Assembly (NCBI GenBank): GCA_019914945.1
Contig: CM034106.1
Location: 9,548,001-9,612,000, forward strand
Length of the DNA: 64,000 nucleotides
Direction: 5' to 3'
Origin: Typha latifolia
Taxonomy: Eukaryota > Streptophyta > Magnoliopsida > Poales > Typhaceae
Numbering within the stretch: position 1 is the first letter of the stretch; every line of letters starts with the position of its first letter. Both the position numbers and the translations under genes were made by a program. A model generated the notes under the pieces. It was given only the letters and a program-made list of their open reading frames with translations. It was not told the DNA's origin and did no database searches. Below are positions 21,901-33,447 of the stretch, piece after piece.

Positions 21901-23492
21901 TTAATAATTTAACCAAGCCCATCGGAGACGAACGCTGGAAGGTGAGCCTTCATTGTCTCCAGATCTCAGAGAGGGAGGAGACGGTGAAATCCTTTCCACC
22001 CCTCCTAATGGGTAAGTGAATTTTTCAATGAGCTTCTTGGTCATCAACTCGTGTGCATGCTGAGTTAGATGGATGCCATCCCAGCTTATGTATTTTGATG
22101 GATCTGCACATACTGTAGTTCCCGGAGACCCGCAAAGCCTACTGCCATCGTAGTTATACTGGCCGCCGCCGCCGCCGCAGCATGCCTTCGTCAACGAGGT
22201 CTCGTCAAACCCTGCAAGAGAATTAATGCACATACGTTATATAAGCTATTCCTAAATAAGTGATATGTGTTTGATAATAAGATTGCATAAGGTCTCAGAT
22301 AGTACGTACCTAAGTTAAGGGCGTTGTTGAAGAGAAACCTTAAAGCTTTGAAATAGTCAGAACGGAGAATGACAGCATCTGGATATGAGGCTTGTAGATT
22401 TTGAATGGCTTCGAAGAGATTTGCGTTGTGGATCGTGGCTAAGGCATTTAAGCTTGTCAGACAATTATTCTCATCGTAGTCATTTGGATTCGAGGAGTTA
22501 ACCAACGTCAAATATCCAGGCATGCATCCAATAGGAAAAATTCCCGGAATAACGAGTCGAGTTGCACCCATGTCAAGCAATTCCTATATATATATATATA
22601 TGTCAGTAAGTTTCTAAGAAATTACAAATTAAACATACATCTCATGCATAAATAAATGAAAGAAATATATTACCCTTGCAACACTAATTATCTTCTGCAC
22701 AACAACTGGGATCATTTGGTGCACCTCTTTGATAGTTTGCCTCGCGACTAACGCATAGATATAGTCGTTACTACCGATCTCTCCGACGAAAAAGAGTGCA
22801 TTATTGATCACTAAAGCACAATCTACAAAAGTACCGGAATAGAGCTAGCATTTAAGTTATATTATCTACAAAAAATAATTCTAAGGTGAGAATTATATAA
22901 CCTTCTTGTGATGAGCATATAGTTTTGAGGTAGTCCTTGAACCATCCAAATTGAACGCCCAGCGAACTACTAGTGAAAGGTGGCAAAGTGGCCTCCTGTG
23001 CAAAGAAGGATCTGTCAAGTGCGGTGGCTCCAGCGACAGCGAAGTTAACTCCATTATCGAAGTTGGCTTGTTTATCCAAGTAAGGGTTAAGAAGAGGAAG
23101 GCCGAGATCCCTAGCTATATGAGATGCAAGATCAAGTACAGTCAGGTTGAAGTACACGAGGAGTAAGTGAGAAATTGAGCCAAATAGTAAAATAGTCTTA
23201 CCAATGTAATCAATCATAAGAAGGCCGTCGGAGCAACGACCAGTTGCTTGACCGAAAGTAGTCTCACCGTAGGGAAGGTTAGCAATTCCTGCGAAGGAAC
23301 CATTCTTAACTCCCTCAATTAGAAAATTTCCGGTATCTGCCATGGAATCTCCAAAGCTATAGATGGCACGGATGCTAGAGTACTCTTGGGTAAGTTTCCT
23401 GATAGATGGAAAAGAGCGAGAAGAAGTACTACACTGGAGAAGGAGGGTGAAAACAAAAAGAAGAAGAAGGCTTCTAGAGGTAGAGGACGCCA

Positions 23493-23493
<1 letters not shown>
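21901..23493 (-). CDS. GDSL esterase/lipase, copy 2 (five exons, 412 aa)
   Basis: Tandem paralogue of the gene at 17683-19325, with the same role. Exons on the minus strand are 23493-23202, 23114-22902, 22822-22674, 22583-22310 and 22211-21901. The first four are 292, 213, 149 and 274 bases, exactly as in copy 1, and all phases join. A signal peptide (LLLLFVFTLLLQC) leads. Block I is YSFGDSMADTGN, block II ATGRCSDG, block III GEIGSNDYIYA and block V SWDGIHLTQHAH, so the catalytic Ser, Gly, Asn, Asp and His are all present. The last exon differs: after KFTYPL it runs on as a Ser/Pro-rich tail (VERISPSPPSLRSG) unlike copy 1, so one of the two stop codons has moved. No disabling change is seen. 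Confidence 0.92.
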
Positions 23494-23495
<2 letters not shown>

Positions 23496-23575
<80 letters not shown>

Positions 23576-23583
23576 ATTTATAA
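23496..23583 (-). promoter_or_regulatory. TATA box and expanded GA-repeat leader of GDSL copy 2
   Basis: A TTATAAATTA box (23583-23574) runs straight into a 79-base GA/CT repeat (23574-23496) that ends two bases before the ATG. In copy 1 the same tract is about 21 bases long. Transcription would be expected to start inside the repeat. Confidence 0.65.
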
Positions 23584-24758
23584 GGGGGATCATGTCCTCC
23601 TAAAGTTTTAGATTTGTTACAACTCTTCTTCTAGTGGACTTTTACTTCATCGATATTATCTTCATGGGAAGATAAGATAGAAGCAAATATAGTCGTTTAT
23701 CCGTTGAAGGTTACAGTTCGCGTGTTGTAATAGATAATTTATTTGTTTTTATCTCTAAAGATACTAGCTTCGACACAACCATGAGATAGAGTAGTTTGTT
23801 TTATCTCTCAAGACGAGATGTCTGAACACTTTGAATATTTTAATTTCTTTTCATGAACCGGGTAATCGATTTACGCCCACCGCATAATTTGTTAAAGGGT
23901 TTGTTTTGCATACATACCCATCAAAATTCCTATATTGGCTTATATACCCCTCTAAATTTTATATTTTTATTAATTAAGAATAATTGTTATTATTTTAATT
24001 ATTTAGATTTAACGTAAAAAGTAATCAGATGAGTACATATACAAATATTATATGTTTTGAAGAGCACACATATAAATATCAATTTTTTGAAGGGAATACA
24101 CACAAAAAAATACATTTGCTAATTATTGTGTTTTTCTTTCATTTACACCCTTCTCAAATATCTTATTTACGTTAAACCCCTCTAATCTTTGTTTGTGCAA
24201 AATATATATACGATAGATAACCAACAATTAAACATTGATCAACTTAATAGTAAAAAGATAGAAAAAAGCGTCATCAGTCTTCTTTACACACATTACTCTA
24301 GTTAAGGGCTTCTTAAATTAATACAATTCACATAGTTTCCAGTTTGCAGACTTATATAACAAGTTCAAATCATAAACTTACATTTCTTGATTATGGAATA
24401 CAAGTTGAATAAGCAAATTCTAGAATTTGAAAACATATACAGTACGATATATATTACACAGATTGTTCTAAGATAACCTAGAATCATATGCTGGATCATC
24501 TCAAAGCAGACACTTATGCGCTTGGGTCCGATCTAAGTGAATCATCCGATTTCAGACCCGTTATTATGGCCACAAAGTTGACAAACTATCTTGCCCTCAG
24601 GCTGAGGAAAACCATCAAAGGCACTGAACTAGAACAGCCAGCACATGTCTATTCTGATTCTATAAGCATACCGGAAGTTTGTCCTGCGACTCTGATTATT
24701 CTTAATTCTTAACCATCTGAAGAAACGCATAGAACTCTCCTTTACTTAAAATGTAGTC
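23584..24758. other. Intergenic A/T-rich DNA and 3' flank of the SDE3-like gene
   Basis: No gene is seen. A plus-strand frame at 24488-24712 (MLDHLKADTYALG) has no recognised family. It lies where the 3' UTR or a lost 3' exon of the SDE3-like gene should be. Confidence 0.35.
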
Positions 24759-27061
24759 CTACCATGTCACATGGCTTATGAACCTGGGATCATTCGTGGA
24801 ATAGGGCCTCCTCTCAAGAAGCCTTTGAAAGAATGATCTTTTAAGTCCATTTCTCCTTGCTATATCCGATCTCACCCAATATGGAATATCCTTAGATGAA
24901 CCGGCGACCACAATGACCGTCTTTTTGCTGATGAGGTTCGCAAGAGCAACTACAGCTTCTGGTTCCGTAGTAGAAGAGGCATCGACCAGAAATATATGAG
25001 TAAAATGGTCAGCTGCAATTCCAGCAGCGTATAGCCTGAAAGTACTGATAAAAGTTGATGTGACTATCATGAACTTCTGGATCTCAGGAAGCGAGGGGCA
25101 AGTGAAGCACTCTTTCTCAAATGAGCATTGAGGAATAATGTCATCTGGAACAAGATCATAGTCCCTAAAGGCCGCATTAGCACGGAATAGCTTTGAGTTT
25201 GGAATATCTTTGAGCAAACTTCTTGTCAGTGCATCACAGGTCCGATTTCTTGGAGCGCATACAAGGATTCGGCAGTGAGCAGGGGTTCTATAGATTTGGA
25301 GAATTGTTTCTTTTATGACAGTTCCCGTAGATGAGAGACACCCAGATGGTGTTTCTGAAAGTGGTCCTTCAATGAGATACGGTACAGGATCTTTGAGATT
25401 TAGAATCCGACTTGTCACCTGAAACTGACCATATCCTGTGCCTCTATCAGAAGAAAATATGTCTGTTGATGAGTTCAAAGAATCAATTCTGGAGCTTGGA
25501 TCAGGGAAAAGGATGCTACATAATAAAGGATCCATTGCAGCTGAGATTGCTTGATGTGATCGCTTCAAACATACTCTATTAAAGGAGAAGCTAACATTGT
25601 ACTTCTTAGATGGCGAGTGCTGCTTATGGAAATCATCTTCAAATTCTGTTAATACTGTTTTACTTCCTACAACCCTGAAGAAGAGACCCTGGCAATGTTG
25701 GAAATGAAGTTGCAGATAACTGGATTCATCTTAACATTGTAAATGACAGCATCTTTTAATCGGTGTCTTACCCAGAAGCTTAGAAGATTTAAACTAAAAA
25801 CAGGACTCAGAACAGACAATATGCACATAGAAAGAATTCCAATATAGAAGTGAATACAAGGTCAGAAAGCTCTGTGACTGTGAAAAAGTACTAGATTGAA
25901 ACCGAATGATGTTTGTATTCAAAATGCATATAACACAAACCTGGAAAGGTTCAGCTTTCCTTTCAGAAGGTTGCAGACGGACATAATCCCTGGAAAGAAG
26001 ATATGGTCGCCTCTCAGGAACTGAATCAATCTCAAATTCTACAAAACAATTGCCCGTCCGACTTTTGTTGTTCTTCTTGGTTCCATTTAAATTAGGAGTC
26101 TTGAAGAAGGCCTCTTTACTAAGCAATTTGAGAGTGACATCAGCCAAAACATATTCGCTCCATTTCTGTATGAAGCAAATCAAATGAAAACTGAATAGAC
26201 ATTGGAGAAGAAGAAAGACAAATGAAGCTTGCAAGATGGCAAACAAACAAACCAACCAAAAAAAAATGAATTAAAGCTTATACTGAGAGACTATAAATTT
26301 CACTGGTTGGGTCCAAGAAAAAGAAGAAAATGAAGCATGTTTAAATGAATAATCTCGATCAATTTGTCAGTAGGAAGGAAACTAACGCCCAGTGGATCCA
26401 CCAATCTTTAAGGACAAGATCACAATACCCGACATATTTGCTAAGAGAGGACATATTTCAAATAGTACAAACAGACGATTAAGAGAAGAGAAGAAAAGAA
26501 TCTCCAATTGATTCAAGAGTAAGATAGAAGTAGCGAATGCACCTCACAATAGAAGTCCTCCGCATATAGAAGAGCAGCAAAGTAGTTGGCGTAGTTTGCG
26601 GGACACAAAGTTCCTTTGAGTACAGATGGCACGATATCCTTCTTGATCTCCTCCTTCAAATGCTCCGGGATCTCGTATCTTGGAAGCTCTCCCTTCTTCG
26701 AAGGCGACGAGATCGGAATCTGGAAAGCTTTCGGTGATGGTGACGGCGATGGCGGCGGAGGTGAATAAACCCCAGTTGGTGTCCGATTGTAATTCTCGAC
26801 GGGCGATGGATTCTTGTGGTTTGACGGAGAAGTCCTGGAAGAAGAAAGAGACGGGGTTGAAGAAACCTTCGAAACGTCGGTTGGCAACCGGTAATAAATA
26901 TTCTGGACGGGCGATGGATTCTTGTAGCTCGACGGAGAAGGCCTTGGAGTGGTGGATTCTTCTTCTCTTGCATGATGGCGTTGCTCATCTTCTTGGTAGA
27001 GGTTGCGTAGGATGTATGCAAAGAGGGGTTTCCCCTTTGGTTTACAAAGAGGAGACGAGCA
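24759..27061 (-). CDS. SDE3/MOV10-like protein lacking helicase ATPase motifs
   Basis: Related to SDE3, the RNA helicase of RNA silencing. Exons on the minus strand are at most 27061 to 26543, 26165-25941 and 25688-24759, all joined in phase 0. Exon 1 has a Ser/Pro-rich lead, then PRYEIPEHLKEEIKKDIVP and FAALLYAEDFYCE. Exon 2 has KWSEYVLADVTLKLL and RPYLLSRDYVRLQPS. Exon 3 runs from FFRVVGSKTVLTEF through FNRVCLKRSHQA to RILVCAPRNRTCDALTRSLL, FTHIFLVDASSTTEPEA and RSDIARRNGL. Where SDE3 has GPPGTGKT, this protein has EGPLSETPSG. Where SDE3 has DEAGQ, it has VDASS. The frame stops at FISHVTW, before helicase motifs IV-VI. No ATG heads the long exon 1 frame, so an upstream exon or start is missing. 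It may be a divergent non-ATPase member or a decaying gene. Confidence 0.72.
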
Positions 27062-27908
27062 TCATGGTGCTTAGCTTGCAGCCTAACCATGCCTTCCATT
27101 CTTAGCGCACTATGGTCGATGAGATAACGACATCATGGCGATTAAAATACACTCGGGAAATTTCGAAGGGACCCACCCTCCAATTAAACCATTTTCTTTA
27201 AACTTGGGGAAGAAGAAGTGGTCCAATATCTTGGCCTCCTCCTGGGCTCCAATGTCAATGGCTCTCATGATTTCCGGCAGCGCAGTGGAGTAGTAATATA
27301 AGGAGAGGAATCTTTTCAGGTTAAAGGTGGTTTGTTATTAAATTAGGTTGGGCTTATGTGTCAGACAAAAGAGGATTTATAGCGGTTAAATTAGATCAAA
27401 AGAAGCTCGCTTAAGTAGTATATATTTTACTAAGTAATACTTAATTGTAAGAAGAAACTCTATGTAATGTTATTATGTGTTTATTACGGTTTAATCTATA
27501 TCTCTTAGTTATTTTATGTAATTACACTAAAATAACACCCTAAATCACCCTTATCTTGATCTTCATGCTCTTCGAGATATTTAGGCCAACGTGAAGAAAA
27601 TAATATTTTTAGAGGGTTGCTTTTGAGTGTGTACGGTTTAACCCCTAATTAAAAATCCTTTATTTGCTTGTATATTTCATTAAAATTAATACGTATAACT
27701 CTCAAGACATATGTTATTTAAATTTAACAATTAGTTAATCCCTAGAGGTATTCTCATTAAAAAAAAAAGAATTTTTTTTATAAAGTGTATACATGCATAC
27801 ACCCCACATTCTACATCTGAAATCCACCCAGTTGTCCAACGATTCCAACCACTTCTTCACTCCACCCAATATATATATATCACTTGCTCCTATATCCGGC
27901 CTCCTTAG

Positions 27909-27910
<2 letters not shown>
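27062..27910. other. Intergenic between the SDE3-like and DUF761 genes
   Basis: No gene is seen. A/T-rich from 27310 on. The upstream start of the SDE3-like gene may lie in the first part. Confidence 0.4.

Positions 27911-27948
<38 letters not shown>
27911..27948 (+). repeat. CT microsatellite in the 5' leader of the DUF761 gene
   Basis: A 38-base CT repeat ends 9 bases before the ATG at 27958. It gives a false LSLSLS extension to the frame if read from 27793. Confidence 0.95.
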
Positions 27949-27949
<1 letters not shown>

Positions 27950-27957
27950 GGTCCCTC

Positions 27958-28680
27958 ATGAGGGCTAAGATACTAGTAGAGGAAATGATGTGGTTCGCCA
28001 CAGTGGTCGCCCAGTGGCCTTTGTTGGCAACCCAGCTCATCATCCTCTCCATCTTCGTGATCCGCTACTGCACCACCACCACCGCACACCAAACCGACCA
28101 GTCCCGGGACGCCACGTCATACGACTCCTGGCCGGACTGCTCCGACGACGACTACGGCGGTCGCTCCGAGGCCGTCGACGGTGCCGAACCCAAGGAGGAG
28201 GCCACGAAGACGAAGCCTGAGGAGGAGGAGGAGGACGACGACGACGACGAGTCGTTGGACGCCACGTGGAGGGCGATGATGGAGAGGGGAGTGGCAAAGC
28301 CGGTTCTGAAGAAGAGCGCCGCGTGGGAGGATGGGAGAAGGGGGAGCGGGAGTGGACTGGAAAGGGCACGGAGGGGGACTACAAAGAAGTCGTCGGCACC
28401 GCATAAGGAGGGGGGAGCGAACCTGGAGGCAAAGAAACCGGCGAAGATTCCGGCAACGACGACGGCTAACAGAGAGGAGGGGTGGAGGAGGAGGGAGGTG
28501 TTGGTGGTGGGGGCCGACGAATTGTTCAGCCGAGTGGAGACGTTCATAAAGAGGCACTACGACCATCTCAAGATCCAGAGGCAGGAATCGGAGCAGCGAC
28601 GGTACTTGGAGGGGCTTCGTCGCAGAGATTATTTCTATAATGTTTATCCTAACAACTCCATGGTCAAATATGTGGCATAA
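27958..28680 (+). CDS. DUF761 (cotton-fibre-expressed type) membrane protein
   Basis: A single-exon gene of 240 codons. From the ATG at 27958, an N-terminal hydrophobic segment (PLLATQLIILSIFVI, residues about 21-35) should span or anchor in a membrane. A long, mostly charged middle follows with an acidic run (EEEEEDDDDDE) and a basic stretch. The C-terminal DUF761 motif is at about residues 196-220: ADELFSRVETFIKRHYDHLK then IQRQES. DUF761 proteins are common in plants and their biochemical role is not established. The frame is open upstream to 27793, but that part reads through the CT microsatellite and is probably leader. No close partner gene is present. Confidence 0.85.
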   Translation: MRAKILVEEMMWFATVVAQWPLLATQLIILSIFVIRYCTTTTAHQTDQSRDATSYDSWPDCSDDDYGGRSEAVDGAEPKEEATKTKPEEEEEDDDDDESLDATWRAMMERGVAKPVLKKSAAWEDGRRGSGSGLERARRGTTKKSSAPHKEGGANLEAKKPAKIPATTTANREEGWRRREVLVVGADELFSRVETFIKRHYDHLKIQRQESEQRRYLEGLRRRDYFYNVYPNNSMVKYVA

Positions 28681-31600
28681 CTCATAAGGTGGCAATCGAG
28701 TTGGGTAATATATGCTGCTTCCTCTTGTGTACATATATAGGCCGGTTTAATTACTACTTGCCGTATATATGTATATATATGCGGGAAATTAATGGGGGTA
28801 TATGCATGACAAGGTTGGTAGTGTACGTTGATGTAAATAGTTGGTGTGTCTAAATATAAGCATGCCCATGAAATATAGTCATCAGGCTGATCTTTGTATA
28901 GATATTTTTCTGGTTGCTGTTCTTTTTGTGTCTGATATAATTATCTGTACAGATACTTGACTGTTAAAGGAGGATGTGTATACTAAAGTACATGATGGTG
29001 TATAATTCGAACTCGGGAGAATCTAGCTTTGATTCAGTGATATATATTATATATTGCTGGTTGTGAGAGCAAGCATGCATCTAATGGTGCTCCCAAACTG
29101 ACCACTCGCACCTAATGATCTCTGGCCCCATTTTATAAGAACTTTTATTAGGCTCGCACCTGCAACTTCTCAATCAACAAAAGAGAAGAAATTAACTACA
29201 GGCCGTAACTTAGAAAAAATTGTCATCTTTGTCTTCAAGTGACCCAATAAGTACGGCTAACATTTTCTCTCTCTTTTTAAAAACATATGCCTCAGGGCTC
29301 AGGCTATCATTTATTTATGCATGCCAATGTTCCCCCCAGTGGCCATGCAGTATTAGTTCACTCACGTTAGTGCGTGCTTTGCCTTAACCTCAACCATCCC
29401 TCATTATACTTAACTTTGTAAACTTTCATGCTACTTTGTATTCCATTATCTTATCACCAATTTGGTACAAATCTCTAGTTTTGAACTATTTTGGAAAAAG
29501 ATTAATCATATCTTTCTTTCTTTTTTCTTTTCTTTTCTTTTAATCTTCCTCCTATGATCCTATCAGCTGGGATAAGATCTGCCTTATTGACTATTTCTTT
29601 GGAAAAAAAATAAAAGAAAGGTAGAAGATAACAGTTGCTTTCCCTGACACTATTTGATGGCCACGCAGTGGACTTGGTCTAAGACTTTATGCAATAATCT
29701 ATAATTGACCATTGAATAGCTACCATAACTAAATGTCTAGACTATATATATATCCTTTTAGGGCTGTATCACTTGGGCCAGTGACAATTATTTGATTAGA
29801 TAGTGGAAGCTAATCGGTCAATTTAACTGCTCTGCTTACTATCCACTCTATGCAATTTTATTGCTCCTTAATTTTTCTTTTAATATCCCCATGTCTATCA
29901 GTGCAAGAAAGCTTCTTGGCCCAATCAGCAAAAGAGATTGCTATCTATTGAGATGGAACTTGCTATGCTACTGGCCTGGAACGGTCTGCACTTTTCTAAT
30001 ATCGTTCAATGGAAAGTAGTTTGATGTTATATTTTATGGTTATTAACAATTGTTATTTGGTTGTTTCGTGTTTCCAGGTGGGTATCTATGAGATTGATTA
30101 TATTATGCTTCTAAAGACTGGAGAGTTCTTTTTGGCTAAAATAGTACTGCGCACAAACTTATTTACTGAAATATTAATCCACCACTCAAATTTAATATCT
30201 AAACGAGTCTACTAATCTCTCGTGTCTTATCTTAAAGAAACGCTAACAAAAACAATGAATTATTTTAAATTAAACCGCTAAAAGAGCCGGCAGTTGTTAT
30301 GTGCTACTAAAAACCTCTTAATCGATAAGTTCACACAACAAAGAAATTTTTAAAAAAAAAAAAAAAAAAACTGATGTGTCCATATAACATAATATTAAAC
30401 ACTGATAAGATTTATATTTTATTTACCGAGTGAAGTGTTGATATATTTGATGTTTTAATTATATTATAAAATGCTAATTAGTTCAAGTATTTTTCAGCCA
30501 AACTCGTGAGGTGGCCCATGTCAAGAAGAGATCTATTTAAATATTAAAATCGAGTGATATACCATTCCAGTAAATAACTTTTTTTTTTAAATGCCTACTT
30601 TGATAAAATTAAAAAAAAAACCCTCCCTTAGAGCCTAAGTCATCATAGATCTTTCACATTGATTGCAGTCATATTAGACAAGCTTAATCTAAATTTCCTT
30701 AGTTGTCAGCATCAATACTTCTCAGAGAAGCTCAATGTGTCTAAAGCTCGAAATCACAATGCATAATATTATATACAGTGTTGTAACGATTGCATAATAA
30801 ACAAAAGCTTAAGGCTCCCACCAACACGTCTCCTACTAACAAAAAAAAATCCTAAACTATATTTGTTTGTTAGTACTTGATCTTTCCAAGAATTTGTTAA
30901 TTTGATAAACAAATTTATCAATGAGGATATTTTTAATTTTTTTACGTATCTATATTATTATATGTGGAACTTTCTTCTCACAAAGAATATTATAATATAT
31001 GAAACTTATCATGCACACAGCATAGAAAGGTGGTATTACTTCTTAATATTATTCCAATGACACTCCATACTAACCACCCATGCAGACACTATTTGCTATC
31101 CATTTGGGTGACTGTGAGCCTTAGCCTATGAGACATCCGGTATACTTTGTGTTGTGGCACGTCAGCAAAATTAAATATGCAATTTTTTTTTTATCTACGC
31201 ACTAATTTATATAGAAATTTTAAAAGTTCTAAATTTTTACTAAGTGTTAGAGAAAAAATTCCTATACAAATCACTCAATCGGTTTTGTAACTCATTTAGT
31301 CTTATATTTAGCTTCGAAGGTAAATTAGATACGTTATAAAGCTTGATTCTTGGCATCTTAAATCTTAATTCCAACTTGTTGTAGATTCTTTAATGGTCAC
31401 TCTCAAGTCATTTCATGAAGCATTTATTATACATCTCTTAAATCACGAGGTGCTTTCTTGCTTCGAATCCTCCTTTGTCTGGACAGGAGTATTCATGTAT
31501 GTGAACGCAGGATAGCCCAAAGTCTACATGGACTTCTCGTCTGGGTCTAATTATACATCACTATCTATTAATTAATTAAATTGAGCTTTCTTAGATATTA

Positions 31601-33447
31601 AACGAGATAGTAAGTTCGTAGAACTGTAGCTGATGCAGCCCAAGTTAATATCAAAATCAATTGATTGAATTACTTTAGATCCGAATCTAACCTGAATCTG
31701 AGATCTTAACAAGAGATTCCGACAATATATACCTTATAAGTTTGTCATGAGTGGGAATAAAATCTTATCCTATTATAAGATCTGATCGGATTTTGTGGTT
31801 TAGTGGGTCCATTGCCACCCTATTTAGCCTACAAACATATTGATCCAAGTCTCTCTCCTTAAAGATCTGACAGTGGAAATAGTCATTTTATTGACTGACC
31901 TAAAGGATTTAGACTTTGGTGGCTTTGATTCTCTCATTACTTTTTTCCTTTTCATCCTCAGAAATCAAGGAAAATATGCTAAACAAGACATCAAACCCTT
32001 CTCTTTAAACTAGCACACACAAACTAACTATAATTAAACCTAAGCAGTGAAGCTTACAAACCGATTATGCTCGGTCTTAGTTTGAAATTAATTACAAACT
32101 GATCCCTATGCATAATAATTTATTAAAAGTCTGGTGCTTAATTAGATTTGAACTCAAGATCCTTTTTGCTAGTTGGTTGTTTGAATCAAATTAAGTCAGA
32201 ATGAACATAATGGATGAGCTGATTCATGAATGACTGACGCAGGAATATAGAAATGCTTACATCCATTGATTAGCTCAGCAAGCCCAAGTTTGCTTACGCA
32301 CAGGATGACCTTCACATTAGAATTTAATCATTTATAATTAGCAGTTGGAGGATGGAGAAGGACACAATGTCTTTGTAGAGACCCAGGTTTTTGTACTTGC
32401 AGAATGAGGTGGAGCACTGCTGGACTGGGACTCTGGGAGTTGTGTCTATCTACCTGGGCTTTGACCAATTCACAAAAAGACCCCAACATTTCGTCTTTGT
32501 TTTTTTCTCTTTTTCTAATACTTTTGGTTATTAGTGGGCCTCTTCGCCATCCATTGCTATCTTGCTATGGAAAGTATTGGTCATAATAAAAGGGAGGATA
32601 TTATAATGTGAATTGGTAGATTAATGCTTGTCAAGGGTCGGTGCTCTTTCTTGGAAATTAAGTTTCAGTTTGAAAGGAATGCTTACACTTTCTCTTTTAC
32701 TTAAGCCTCTTTACTATGAAGAGCTTGGTCAAAATTAATCACAAGAGATTGGAGAAAAATTATAACTTTTGCTGTGATATAATTGAAAAAGATTGTGCGG
32801 AAACCAAGCTCATACGACTCAAATTAGTTGACATCTATGAGCCAGGTGCAGATCAAAAGTTGCACTTTGGAATGCCAGGAATGCTAAAAATATGCATGCT
32901 CATGTACTAGTGATAGAAGATCTGATCTTGGCTAGGAAACTATTTAGTTCTTTAACATAACCCAAGAAAGTGATCGAATTACTGCAGAAAAGTGCGATAA
33001 TAGAGTTAATTGTCAAAGAAAAAAATAACTAAGGTGCTGCAACAATAATGTTTGACTTGTTAAAAGAAATTAAGATAAATGATATCATGTGATCAAGAAT
33101 TGAGTTCTCATAGAGAAGGTCAGCCTGTAATTAGGCAAGGTTGAGAAAGAAAGAAAGAAAGACGAGCAAGCTTAACTGATGGGCTTTATATTTAAAGTTA
33201 ACCACATCCTTCAGTAGTCCATTGGGCCAATATTTTAGCATACTGTTCAAGATTTCTCATTTCAATGAGCTCACAAAACATTCTTTTTCCTGCTTACATG
33301 ATCACAAAGAACAGCTCGCTGTGATAAGAGAATAGTGCATGAGAGCAAACTAATCAGATATAACTGGAGAAAATCTCTTCGGTGTTAGAAAAAACATTAT
33401 AGATAACAGAGGCCTCAACATCATTAAGTATTGATATGTAAACAGTA
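28681..33447. other. 4.8 kb intergenic stretch without a recognised gene
   Basis: A/T-rich throughout. Short open frames at 30009, 32404 and 32716 have no family features. An A-run lies at 30350-30370. The sequence ATTGCCACCCTA at 31812-31823 looks like the right end of a hAT element, with AATCTAACCTGAATC motifs before it, but no left end was found. AATTTGAACTC-type B-box relics occur near 32150. I see no RNA gene. Confidence 0.4.

Noticed and set aside
23363..23611. Frames rich in LSLSLS
   Set aside because: Translation of the CT microsatellite and antisense of GDSL exon 1.
26656..27105. Arg-rich frames on both strands over SDE3-like exon 1
   Set aside because: The frame that matches SDE3-like proteins is a different one; these are shadows.
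28040..28734. Minus-strand frames of 109-205 codons
   Set aside because: Shadows of the GC-rich DUF761 gene on the plus strand.
31812..31823. hAT-like right end ATTGCCACCCTA
   Set aside because: No matching left end or 8-bp duplication found, so no element is claimed.
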